Below are positions 24,434 to 32,832 of a stretch of 64,000 nucleotides of DNA, piece after piece. Both the position numbers and the translations under genes were made by a program. This DNA is from Pseudomonas fluorescens (GTDB lineage Bacteria > Pseudomonadota > Gammaproteobacteria > Pseudomonadales > Pseudomonadaceae), in contig NZ_CABVII010000011.1 of assembly GCF_902497995.1 (NCBI RefSeq), forward strand, positions 1 to 64,000, read 5' to 3'. The notes under the pieces were generated by a model. The model saw nothing but the letters and a program-made list of their open reading frames with translations. It ran no database searches and was not told the DNA's origin. The first letter of the stretch is position 1. Every line of letters starts with the position of its first letter.

Positions 24434-25434
24434 TGGGTCACCTGCGAGACAGGTTGGCCTATGGGAAAGTGTGGCAGGACATACTCAGCCATCTCCTCCA
24501 GGACATCAGCGGCTGGTCGCTGCAGAGGTTTGATATTCAGTGCGACGTGTGAAACACCTTCATCCTGTTGCCGTTTCCAGAGATCCACGAGAGCATTACG
24601 CCCGATCCTTATTCCGTTGTAGCCGCGTTCCAGCGGTGTGCTCGGATCCTTCGCCAGATCGAAAAACGTCGCGTAGCCGTATGGTTTTGCATTGCCGGTC
24701 TGACTGGCAGAACGGAACTCGCGGATGAGGCCGGGCAAACGATTGAAGTCGCTCAGATGCCAAATCCAGGCATCGGCATTATTGGCTATCCACTCAAGCG
24801 TCTGACGGGCCCGGCCCACGACAATCATTGGGAGTCGAGGGCCAACTGGCTTGGGTACCATGTCTAGCAAGCCTTCCAGCTGGCCGAAAAGTTTGGTTGA
24901 GACGCTTGGGAAGCTGTTTTCAGTGACTGTCTTAATCAGCTCGAAGCCTTCCCGGTATCGTTCTTCTCTCGCTTCGAAATCAATCCCGAATGCGGGATAT
25001 TCAATCGGGCGATCTCCGCTGGAGAGCCCTAACAAGAATCGTCCACCGGTGAGCTGGTCAACCGACACAGATTGTTTAGCAACGATCAACGGCTCGCGCA
25101 GTGGAAGAACGATTCCTGTCGTTCCCAAAGCAATTTTTTTAGTTACGGCTGCCAAATATCCAAGGTAGACGAAGGGGTCGATCATCTGCCCGGTGTCACC
25201 AAAGCTTGGATCGTAGAAGGGCACGTCCCTCATCCATAAACTTGCAAAACCAGCCTCATCCGCGATTCGAGCAAGGCGCTGATGATCCTGCAAAGTAGGG
25301 AACGGCGAATTTGGGTAGCCTTCCAGAGGCATGATGTATCCGAAGGTGAGGCCTTCGGGCTGGAACACTCGCGAATAGGCCGGGTGAGCTGCAAGCTCGG
25401 GACTGAGCTCAAGGGAAGGGCTGAGAGAAGTCAT
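24430..25434 (-). CDS. LLM-class (luciferase-like) flavin-dependent oxidoreductase
   Basis: 334 aa. Matches the bacterial luciferase-like TIM-barrel pattern: FGYIMPLEGYPNSPFPTLQD, RIADEAGFASLWMRDVPFYD, KKIALGTTGIVLPLREP and QLTGGRFLLGLSSGD. These enzymes use reduced FMN or F420-like flavin to oxygenate or reduce substrates. It is divergent from the cupin dioxygenase at 25787 with a GGGGAA...TCCCC site in between. The 3' end overlaps the SnoaL-like gene by four bases (ATGA-type junction). Confidence 0.88.
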   Translation of the reverse strand: MTSLSPSLELSPELAAHPAYSRVFQPEGLTFGYIMPLEGYPNSPFPTLQDHQRLARIADEAGFASLWMRDVPFYDPSFGDTGQMIDPFVYLGYLAAVTKKIALGTTGIVLPLREPLIVAKQSVSVDQLTGGRFLLGLSSGDRPIEYPAFGIDFEAREERYREGFELIKTVTENSFPSVSTKLFGQLEGLLDMVPKPVGPRLPMIVVGRARQTLEWIANNADAWIWHLSDFNRLPGLIREFRSASQTGNAKPYGYATFFDLAKDPSTPLERGYNGIRIGRNALVDLWKRQQDEGVSHVALNIKPLQRPAADVLEEMAEYVLPHFPIGQPVSQVTQ

Positions 25435-25786
25435 TGCTAAACCTCATTATTTCAAGCCGATTACTACTGTGTAAGCGGCTTTCAGATGAACAGGTCTGCA
25501 TGGTAGTGAAGGTATTGGGGAAAATGTGTCCCCTCTGATGGGGCGCGATCCACTGGTGGCCGCTATCCACTCAATGAAAAATCTGCTGGGTCAATCGCTT
25601 GAACTCGTGCGCAGTTGGCGTCTTAGATGAGTCGCGGCCTTCAACGGGATGAGTCTTACGCGCTGTGACGAGTGGTCACAGATGGTGTGAATTTCTGAGT
25701 ATTCTCCTGTGCGAGAGCATCACCTACTCTCACTCAGCGATTGAAATCCTGGCTCGCTCGCCAGTCACACGTTGAGAGAAATTATA
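25435..25786. promoter_or_regulatory. Divergent promoter region between luciferase-like and cupin genes
   Basis: 350 bp. Holds the inverted repeat at 25517-25533. No gene or other strong hairpin is seen. Confidence 0.5.
25517..25533. promoter_or_regulatory. Inverted-repeat operator GGGGA-N7-TCCCC (site 2)
   Basis: GGGGAAAATGTGTCCCC preceded by TATT, as in site 1 (17684). It lies 83 bases upstream of the luciferase-like start at 25434. The shared extended sequence TATTGGGGAA suggests both promoters bind the same regulator. Confidence 0.6.
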
Positions 25787-26323
25787 ATGAATACGCCCGT
25801 TAAACCTGATGAACTTGCCATTCCTTATGCTTTGCCGCAGGTGCCTTTCATGTCTCCAGACATGGTGCATCCAGGCGTTATGACCACTTGGCTCGAAGAC
25901 GATAATCTCTGGGTGCCTGTCACCAAGTCAGTATCTTTCAAACCACTGCTGCTGAGCGTTAGCGGCGGGTACTACATCAACTTGCTCCGAGTGCGGCAGA
26001 GCGGGGTTTTGTCACGTCACCGCCACTCAGGTGCAGTGCATGCGATCGTGTTGAAGGGGCGTTGGTACTACCTCGAACACGACTGGGTTGCTGATGAAGG
26101 CTCCTTTGCATTCGAGCCGCCAGGGGAGACTCACACTCTGTTCGTCCCTGAAGATGTCGAAGAAATGATTACCTGGTTCCACGTTCAGGGTGGCTACACT
26201 TACGTCGACCCCCAGGGTGTCGCGGTTGGCTATGAAGACGTTTTCACCAAGCTGGAAGCTGCCCGCAGCCATTACAAAGACTTGGGCTTGCCGGACGATT
26301 ATATCGAGCAGTTCATTCGCTGA
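25787..26323 (+). CDS. Cupin dioxygenase of the 2,4'-dihydroxyacetophenone dioxygenase type
   Basis: 178 aa, the normal length of this family. The cupin metal site has H78 and H80 (SRHRHSGAVHAIVL), an acidic residue in RWYYLEHDW, and H116 (PPGETHTLFVP). The motif GKW/RYYLEHDW-like and EMITWFHVQGGYTYVD are typical of the dihydroxyacetophenone dioxygenase family, which cleaves a C-C bond in an alpha-hydroxyketone side chain of phenols using Fe(II). That would fit an aryl-ketone pathway together with the luciferase-like oxygenase and esterase. Substrate is inferred from family only. Confidence 0.82.
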   Translation: MNTPVKPDELAIPYALPQVPFMSPDMVHPGVMTTWLEDDNLWVPVTKSVSFKPLLLSVSGGYYINLLRVRQSGVLSRHRHSGAVHAIVLKGRWYYLEHDWVADEGSFAFEPPGETHTLFVPEDVEEMITWFHVQGGYTYVDPQGVAVGYEDVFTKLEAARSHYKDLGLPDDYIEQFIR

Positions 26324-26332
26324 TTTTGGGTC

Positions 26333-26362
26333 AAAAAAAACGCGCTCCGGCGCGTTTTTTTG
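26333..26362 (+). terminator. Terminator after the cupin gene
   Basis: A-run, ACGCGC-TCCG-GCGCGT stem, then seven T. It is ten bases after the cupin stop. Confidence 0.85.
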
Positions 26363-26406
26363 TGTAGATAAACAGGTGGATTCAGTCGCCTAAGGAGCGT
26401 ACCGAA

Positions 26407-27333
26407 ATGGATCAATACTCTCAAATGCTAGCCTTCATCTGGTCAACAGAGTGCGGAAGTTTTTCTGCTGCCGCCAGGGCGCACGAGATGACTCCGTCGG
26501 CCATCAGTAAATTGATAGCGCGGCTAGAGGATCGGCTTCGGGTTCGGCTTTTCCAGAGGGGTTCCCGAGTCCTCACTCTGACGGAGGAGGGGGCAGCTTA
26601 CCTGCGCAGTGCGAAAGCTGTGGTTGAAGCTATGAGTGAGGCTGACTCTCTGGCAGAAGGGCTTCCTTCAAGGGTCAGTGGCACGCTACGCATCCACACG
26701 ATGACCTCTTTTGCAAAGCAGCAAATCGTGCCTTGGTTGCCAGAATTCCTCGACACTTATCCCGGTCTTGATGTCGAGATTCAGTTAGGCGCCCAGTTCG
26801 TTGACCAGTTCGAGCAAGGGTTGGACATAGCAATTCACAGTGGGATTCTTCCGAGCTCATCCAGAATTGCAAAGAAAATCGGCGAATGTGAATGGTTGTT
26901 ATGCGCTTCGCCTGATTACCTCGAAAAGTATGGAACACCGCTGCAGCCGAAAGACCTGATGAACCATCGCTGCTTTATCTTCAGTTTCGTCAGCCCCTGG
27001 AACAAATGGGCGTTTATCCAGGATGGTCTGGGCGTTACGACCCCTGTGAAACCGAGGGGTTCGTTTACTCAAGGCGAGCTGCTAAGAGACATGGCCAAAT
27101 CAGGAGCGGGCATAGTCCGCCTTGCAGATTTTCACATTGGAAAAGACATCCAGGAAGGCTCTTTGGTACTCCTGCTCGACGAGTATAAAGCGGAGATCCT
27201 GGAGCCGATTTACCTCCTCTACTCAGACCGTAAACATCTGAGCCCTCGCATCAGAGTGTTTATCGAATTTTTCCAGCAAAAATGGATTGATCATCCATGG
27301 AAGGTCGTGAGAGGACTACCCGAAGCGCCTTGA
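26407..27333 (+). CDS. LysR-family transcriptional regulator
   Basis: 308 aa. HTH region SFSAAARAHEMTPSAISKLI with linker RLRVRLFQRGSRVLTLTEEG, and a C-terminal effector domain ending in the family pattern SDRKHLSPRIRVFIEFF. The start ATG 26407 follows AAGGAGCG, a good ribosome site. It follows the cupin gene after a terminator and precedes an MFS gene at 27726, its possible target. It is distinct from the LysR at 17747. Confidence 0.9.
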   Translation: MDQYSQMLAFIWSTECGSFSAAARAHEMTPSAISKLIARLEDRLRVRLFQRGSRVLTLTEEGAAYLRSAKAVVEAMSEADSLAEGLPSRVSGTLRIHTMTSFAKQQIVPWLPEFLDTYPGLDVEIQLGAQFVDQFEQGLDIAIHSGILPSSSRIAKKIGECEWLLCASPDYLEKYGTPLQPKDLMNHRCFIFSFVSPWNKWAFIQDGLGVTTPVKPRGSFTQGELLRDMAKSGAGIVRLADFHIGKDIQEGSLVLLLDEYKAEILEPIYLLYSDRKHLSPRIRVFIEFFQQKWIDHPWKVVRGLPEAP

Positions 27334-27725
27334 TAGCCACTCTGGCACCTCCACAAATTTTCATTTTACCCTTGGGCCAACCTGCAACTTTGGCTCCTAG
27401 GCTCAGTGAGCCGCTGATCCTACTCGTTGGTAACTTCGCGCCTGCCCTGTGCTCGACAGATCATTCTCAGTTTGAAACCAAGTCCCCCGAAATTTCCTGG
27501 ACGAGTGCTTCGGTGGGGCTCCTCTCGTTTTGTGCCACTGACCTGTTCCTACCGTTCACAGCAGGTGTGCTCGGCTAGCTATATTCAACCTTAAAATTGA
27601 CCCATAACCTCTGTCCATGGTGAGCAGTTCGACAAGCGCTGATTCATCTCAGATGCTGGGGTCGCAAGTGTGCAAAACACGAATCCTCAGCCGGAGAATA
27701 AAAATAAACACCCGGAGATATCCCC
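27334..27725. other. Gap with no supportable gene
   Basis: Nearly 400 bases. The last 35 bases hold AT-rich sequence and GGAGATATCCCC ahead of the MFS start. Short frames within have no recognisable motif. Confidence 0.45.
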
Positions 27726-29114
27726 ATGGGATTTGCTCAAGACAAAATCGAAGCATTACCTGCGATTAAGTGCGTGCCGAAAGGGGCAGGTGTAGCCTCA
27801 TGGGGAGCGATGGCTCTTCTATGGCTCGTCTATGCCATGGATGCCAACTCCCGCCAGATGTTTTTCATGGTCTTGCCTTCCATCACCAGCGAATTTAAAA
27901 CAAGCGCAGAGCTAACCGGATTGCTTGCTGCCTTCATCACGATCGCGACGTCGTTGATAGCAGTGCCTTGCATGATTTGGGCTGATAAAGGTGGCCAAGG
28001 ATGGATGCGAAAATATCGCCATCTGCCGATCGTAGTCGCCTACACCCTTTTCACCTTTCTGACAGGTCTGAATTTCTTGACCGGATCGCTGGGAGTGCTC
28101 GTCGCACTTCAGGTGATGTCTCACGCATTTGGCGGTGCCGGTGAAGCCATCGAAGTTACCTCGTTGTCCGAGTGGTGGTCGAAAGAGCGACGAGGCTTCG
28201 CATTGGGCCTTCATCACACTGGATATCCTTGGGGCACATTGATCGGCGGCCTGGCGATCAGTGCACTGCTGAATGCTTATGGCCCAGAAAACTGGCGCTT
28301 GGCCTTTCTGATATTTCCGGTGCCGATGATCATCATCTTCTCGATTTACTGGTGGTTCAGTACGAAGAAGCGATACGAGTCATTTGTTGAGCATGCTCAA
28401 GCTGTAGGCGAAACGCCACCGGCGTTGGAAGCTGCCCAAGGCGTCGTAGAAGTACCCAAAGGTGCTTTCAAATCGGCGATGAAAAATCCAAACATCAGCA
28501 CCATCGCATTGATCTCGATGTTTGCGATTGTGGGCTACTTCGGCATCAGCTTCTGGCTGCCTCAGTACCTGGCCTTTGTTGCTCATTACAACTTCGCGGA
28601 GGCTGCTGCTTACTCGGTGCTCTTCACCATCACCGGCGGCATCGGCCAGATCGTTTGGGGATGGATTTCAGACCGAGCTGGCCGAAAACTTTGCCTGGTA
28701 CTTGTTTTCGCGTGGCTTGCGGTGGGCATGTATCTCTTCAAATACTCATCAGTCAGCCTGACCTGGCTGATTGCGATTCAATTGTTTGCTGGGTTCGCAA
28801 TGAACGCGCCCTACACGTTGCTGTATGCCATCGCGTTCGATTCTGCAAAGCAAGGCACGACTGGCCTTGCAGGCTCAATCGTCAACGTCGGTATTTACGC
28901 CGGTGGCTTCGGGCCTTTCGTGATCGGGATGTTCATCGGCGCTGGTGGTGGCTTTGAGCAGGCTGCTGGCTACAACTACGCGCTCTACTTTATCTCCGGC
29001 CTCATGGTACTAGCGGCCATCATCACCATTTTCTTCACACGTGAAACTACCGGCTGGTTCCTTAAGTACGATAAGGCGCTGGTCTCGAAGCAATCTTGCA
29101 ACATGGGTTTGTAA
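27726..29114 (+). CDS. MFS transporter
   Basis: 462 aa with about 12 helices. The start is ATG 27726 with GGAGATATCC upstream. Segments include LLWLVYAMDANSRQMFFMVL in helix 1, GGAGEAIEVTSLSEWW in the loop after helix 4-5, and SDRAGRKLCLVL in the second-half signature. A long central cytoplasmic loop (KKRYESFVEHAQAVGETPPA) divides the halves. It probably imports an aromatic or organic acid for this cluster; the exact substrate is unknown. The next gene, a hydrolase, is 65 bp downstream on the same strand. Confidence 0.85.
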   Translation: MGFAQDKIEALPAIKCVPKGAGVASWGAMALLWLVYAMDANSRQMFFMVLPSITSEFKTSAELTGLLAAFITIATSLIAVPCMIWADKGGQGWMRKYRHLPIVVAYTLFTFLTGLNFLTGSLGVLVALQVMSHAFGGAGEAIEVTSLSEWWSKERRGFALGLHHTGYPWGTLIGGLAISALLNAYGPENWRLAFLIFPVPMIIIFSIYWWFSTKKRYESFVEHAQAVGETPPALEAAQGVVEVPKGAFKSAMKNPNISTIALISMFAIVGYFGISFWLPQYLAFVAHYNFAEAAAYSVLFTITGGIGQIVWGWISDRAGRKLCLVLVFAWLAVGMYLFKYSSVSLTWLIAIQLFAGFAMNAPYTLLYAIAFDSAKQGTTGLAGSIVNVGIYAGGFGPFVIGMFIGAGGGFEQAAGYNYALYFISGLMVLAAIITIFFTRETTGWFLKYDKALVSKQSCNMGL

Positions 29115-29179
29115 CAAACCTGTTGCACCTGCACTTACAAGAAAATCCCGTTGGGGATAGCTGAAGCTAGGAGAAAGTC

Positions 29180-30400
29180 ATGACCCTTATTAATGATGCC
29201 AAATGGTTGAGCCAATTCGCCGATGAGTTAAACGGTGATGCTGATTGGACTGCCGCTGCTCGCTATTTCGATGGGCGCATTCAATTCAAGCACAGCACAG
29301 GCTTCTCAACGCTTGCGGTTCTCGCCGGTAAAGTCGTTGCGGTCTACCCGGAAGGAAGCCCCTTGGGCGCGGATATCATCGTGTCTGGTTCTGATGATGA
29401 GTGGCAACGCGTTCTTGACGGAAAGATCGACTGGTTTGAAGCGTTGTCCCCAGGGTTGGGCAAACTTGAGCTTGAGGGCAACGTGGTTGCCGCATGGCAG
29501 TACGTTGATGTGATGGCCCGCTCGTTCGACGCAATGAAACGTGTAGGGAAAACCGATACAACCCCTCCAGTTTCCTATTCTCCCGGGCCGAAACCGTCCG
29601 GCAAAGAGACGGTAGGACGGTACATTACCGTGGATGGAATTCGCGTTTACTACGAAGAATCAGGGGAGGGGCGTCCACTCGTTTGCTTCCACGCAGCATC
29701 ACAAGATTCTCTAATGTACAGGCACGTACTGGACGGTCTCTCAGATGAATTCCGCGTCATTGCGATTGACGCCCCTGGGCACAGCAAATCAGAGCTACCC
29801 GAATCAGGCCCATTCCACAGCCTCACTCGCCATGCGGAGTTCAACGAGCGTCTTATGGAGGCCTTGGGACTTGAGAGGCCCGCCATCATGGGATGCTCGA
29901 TGGGTGGCAATCTGGTGTTGGAATTGGGGGCGCGTCGACCCGATGCGTACAGCGCGATCATTTCAGCTGAAGGGGCAGATTTTACCCCAACGGTTTCGGA
30001 GTTCTTCCTCGATATGTTGCTCATGAATGGGCCGGAGATCATCGGTGCCTGGTCTCGTTCGATGACGGGCAATCGCACTCCACCAGATCGCGCGAGGGAG
30101 GTGGTGTGGCAGATCTCGCGCACCACGCCGCAGGTGATGAAAGGTGACCTGACAGGCTATGCAAACTTTGATCAGCGGCAACATGTAGGAAAGATCAAAG
30201 CCCCTGTTTTGCTTTTGCGGGGTGATGCCGATTGGTTAGTGTTCCAAGAGAAGGTCGAAGAAACAGCCTCTCGCATCCCAGGCAGCAAAGTCGCGGTACT
30301 TGCCGGCACTGGACATTATCCCATGACGGAAAACCCTCTGGAGTTCTGTGACACCGTGCGCGCGTTCCTTCAGGAAGCCGGTCACGGTCGCAAAAGCTGA
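29180..30400 (+). CDS. Fusion of an SCP2-like domain and an alpha/beta hydrolase
   Basis: 406 aa. The first 125 residues resemble a small SCP2/sterol-carrier-type domain (DGRIQFKHSTGFSTLAVLAG). The rest is an alpha/beta hydrolase with nucleophile S240 in MGCSMGGNLVLELG, a late Asp in LLLRGDADWLVF and His in AGTGHYPMTENP. Such fusions are uncommon and suggest that the N-terminal part holds a hydrophobic substrate. It is in the same direction as the MFS gene and likely co-transcribed, ending at a terminator at 30412. Confidence 0.8.
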   Translation: MTLINDAKWLSQFADELNGDADWTAAARYFDGRIQFKHSTGFSTLAVLAGKVVAVYPEGSPLGADIIVSGSDDEWQRVLDGKIDWFEALSPGLGKLELEGNVVAAWQYVDVMARSFDAMKRVGKTDTTPPVSYSPGPKPSGKETVGRYITVDGIRVYYEESGEGRPLVCFHAASQDSLMYRHVLDGLSDEFRVIAIDAPGHSKSELPESGPFHSLTRHAEFNERLMEALGLERPAIMGCSMGGNLVLELGARRPDAYSAIISAEGADFTPTVSEFFLDMLLMNGPEIIGAWSRSMTGNRTPPDRAREVVWQISRTTPQVMKGDLTGYANFDQRQHVGKIKAPVLLLRGDADWLVFQEKVEETASRIPGSKVAVLAGTGHYPMTENPLEFCDTVRAFLQEAGHGRKS

Positions 30401-30411
30401 AAGACATGATT

Positions 30412-30439
30412 GAAAGGCCCGCTTGGAAGGCGGGCTTTC
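30412..30439 (+). terminator. Terminator after the hydrolase gene
   Basis: GAAAG-GCCCGC-TTGGAAG-GCGGGC-TTTC hairpin, twelve bases after the stop. Confidence 0.8.
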
Positions 30440-30790
30440 CGGGGTGCATTCAGTCTGCAGGTCGAGGGTCGAAAGAGACCTTCGCCAACCTGGGCGCAAG
30501 ACTTGGTCTTGCGCCAACCCTTGAGGCTCCTGCTTTTTTTACTTAGCCGCTACCGCTACGCGCGTACTCAGCTCCCGCTGCTTTATTTCACTTAAATCCC
30601 TCTCAACTATCACCTCTGCGGCCTCGCATTGCTCGTGAGGCCGATCGTCAGACAGTCGCGAAAATTTCCTTGTGATCTGTGATCACACCGGATAGCATCA
30701 ATTTCAGAGCGTACATCTGAGCGGCGGCAATATGTAAAACCTCGCTCGAACGATCACTCCTAACCATAAATACAAAAGTTGGAGAACATC
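30440..30790. promoter_or_regulatory. Promoter region of the dehydrogenase-BKACE operon
   Basis: 350 bp, containing the palindrome at 30678-30687 and a GGAGAAC ribosome site just before 30791. No gene is seen. Confidence 0.5.
30678..30687. promoter_or_regulatory. GntR-type operator TGTGATCACA (site 1)
   Basis: Perfect 10 bp palindrome 103 bases before the dehydrogenase start. A further TGTGATC half-site begins at 30671. The same sequence occurs at 36561, 36778 and 39039. Confidence 0.7.
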
Positions 30791-31753
30791 ATGCGAAGTA
30801 CAACTACCTCTGCGACTGAGCGTGCCCCCGTTGCAATCGTTGGTGCTGGCCTGATTGGCAGAGCGTGGGCGATCGTTTTTGCTCGCGCAGGGCACCCGGT
30901 ACGTCTGCACGACATGGATCTGCAGACAATGCAGAACAGCCATACCTACATCGAAGCGAGACTCAATGAGCTCGCAGAATTCGATCTTCTCAATGACGCC
31001 CCCCTCACCGTACTTGCGCGCATTACGTGTGTTCCCGACCTGGCAGAAGCGCTACGTGACGTGGTGCTGGTGCAAGAAAACGTTCGGGAAACGGTGGAAG
31101 CAAAAATCGACATTTTTAGTCGAATGGATGCGCTGGCTCCCAAGGACGCGATTCTTGCCAGTTCAACCTCATGGCTACCGGCCTCTGAGTTCACCAAGGA
31201 TCTGCCAGGACGGGGGCGTTGCGTAGTTGCTCACCCAACCAACCCGCCTTACCTGGTTCCGCTGGTAGAACTGTGTCCTGCGCCGTGGACAAACTCCGAG
31301 GTCATGGTTCGAGCGCATGAGATCTACACCGCAGCCGGACAGAGCCCTGTCGTCCTGTCGAGGGAGATACACGGCTTCTTGCTCAATCGAGTTCAAGCCG
31401 CAGTCCTGAACGAATGCTTCAAATTGCACGAGGACGGTCTGGCCAGCTCGGAGGATATTGATCGGGTGCTGAAAGATGGACTCGCCCTTCGCTGGTCGTT
31501 TATGGGCCCGTTCGAAACTATCGATCTCAACGCCCCTGCCGGCGTGTCCGACTATGCCAAACGCTATGGTCAACAAAATCGCGAAACGATCGGTTCCGAA
31601 AATGCTTTTGACTGGTCGGAATCAGCCGTAGCCAAAGTGCATGACGAGCGCCGCCAAAAACTTGAGCTCGAAGGAATTGCATTACGTTCCGCCTGGCGCG
31701 ACCGACGCCTGATGGCTCTCGCTGCTCATAAGCGTCAAGCCCCAAATTCTTGA
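30791..31753 (+). CDS. 3-hydroxyacyl-CoA dehydrogenase family (lambda-crystallin/L-gulonate or carnitine dehydrogenase-like)
   Basis: 320 aa from ATG 30791 (GGAGA nearby). The NAD-binding motif VAIVGAGLIGRAWA is at the N-terminus. HPTNPPYLVPLVELCPAPWT and LNRVQAAVLNECFKL are characteristic of the family branch that includes L-carnitine and L-gulonate 3-dehydrogenases rather than the fatty-acid enzyme. It should oxidise a 3-hydroxy acid to a 3-keto acid, which the next gene (BKACE) could then cleave. The gap to that gene is 50 bp. Confidence 0.82.
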   Translation: MRSTTTSATERAPVAIVGAGLIGRAWAIVFARAGHPVRLHDMDLQTMQNSHTYIEARLNELAEFDLLNDAPLTVLARITCVPDLAEALRDVVLVQENVRETVEAKIDIFSRMDALAPKDAILASSTSWLPASEFTKDLPGRGRCVVAHPTNPPYLVPLVELCPAPWTNSEVMVRAHEIYTAAGQSPVVLSREIHGFLLNRVQAAVLNECFKLHEDGLASSEDIDRVLKDGLALRWSFMGPFETIDLNAPAGVSDYAKRYGQQNRETIGSENAFDWSESAVAKVHDERRQKLELEGIALRSAWRDRRLMALAAHKRQAPNS

Positions 31754-31803
31754 CAGTTCTACTTCATCCTGAACACCAAAATAAAAGTACCCAGGAGATC
31801 ACC

Positions 31804-32730
31804 ATGGCTCGTAAAGTCATCATTACTTGCGCGGTTACCGGCGCAATTCACACACCTTCCATGTCCCGTTACCTGCCGGTCACGCCAGGCCAAATTGCCG
31901 AAGCGGCGATTGGTGCTGCTGAGGCGGGCGCCTCAATTGTTCACCTACATGCTCGTAACCCAATTGACGGCAGCCCCTCTCAGGATCCTGAACTGTTCAA
32001 ACAGTTCCTTCCTGCTATCAAAGAGGCTAGCGATGTGGTGATCAACCTGACGACAGGTGGTGCACCGACAATGTCTCTTGAGGATCGACTTCGCCCGGCA
32101 CACCAATTCAAACCGGAAGTGGCCTCACTAAATATGGGCACGATGAACATGGGCCTTTACCCAATGCTCAATCGGTTTAAGGAGTTCAAACACGCCTGGG
32201 AGGAACCTTACCTGGCTGGCAGCCATGATCGTATTTTCAAAAACACATTTACCGACATTGCTCATATCCTTGAGTCATGCAGTGAAAACGGTACCCGTTT
32301 CGAAATCGAATGCTATGACATTGGGCATCTCTATACCGCTGCACATTTCATTGATCGCGGCCTCATCAAACCCCCATTTTTGATCCAATCGGTTTTCGGC
32401 ATTCTGGGCGGTATCGGCGGTCACCCTGAGGACGTCCTGCATATGCGGCGCACGGCCGATCGGCTCTTCGGGGATGACTATCAATGGTCGGTTCTTCCAG
32501 CAGGCAAGCAACAGATGAGCATTGGCGCTCAATCGGCCACCTTGGGCGGACACGTTCGTGTAGGGCTCGAAGACTCGCTTTGGGACGGGCCGGGTCAATT
32601 GGCAAAGAGCAACGCCGATCAAGTCTTGCGCATGCGCAAGATTCTTGAAGGACTTTCTCTTGAAGTTGCGACACCCGATGACGCCAGGAAAATCCTGAAA
32701 CTCAAAGGTGGCGATAACGTCAACTTCTAA
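31804..32730 (+). CDS. 3-keto acid cleavage enzyme (BKACE, DUF849)
   Basis: 308 aa from ATG 31804 with AGGAG nine bases upstream. The metal-binding histidines H47 and H49 occur in IVHLHARNPIDGSPS; NLTTGGAPTMSLEDRL and GGHVRVGLEDSLW are typical of the family. BKACE enzymes condense a beta-keto acid with acetyl-CoA to give acetoacetate and a new CoA ester. With the dehydrogenase just upstream this forms a two-step route for a 3-hydroxy acid. The actual keto acid is not evident from sequence. Confidence 0.88.
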   Translation: MARKVIITCAVTGAIHTPSMSRYLPVTPGQIAEAAIGAAEAGASIVHLHARNPIDGSPSQDPELFKQFLPAIKEASDVVINLTTGGAPTMSLEDRLRPAHQFKPEVASLNMGTMNMGLYPMLNRFKEFKHAWEEPYLAGSHDRIFKNTFTDIAHILESCSENGTRFEIECYDIGHLYTAAHFIDRGLIKPPFLIQSVFGILGGIGGHPEDVLHMRRTADRLFGDDYQWSVLPAGKQQMSIGAQSATLGGHVRVGLEDSLWDGPGQLAKSNADQVLRMRKILEGLSLEVATPDDARKILKLKGGDNVNF

Positions 32731-32832
32731 GCGCTGCACTCCCCCTGAAGTTTATCTAGAGGATATTTCGTCAAGCGGCGCTGCACAGCAGCAGCGTCCT
32801 GGGACTCTATCCTCATGAGGAGAACCTGAACC

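Noticed and set aside
27297..27578. 93-codon frame after the LysR gene
   Set aside because: Starts inside the LysR gene and has no ribosome site or motif.
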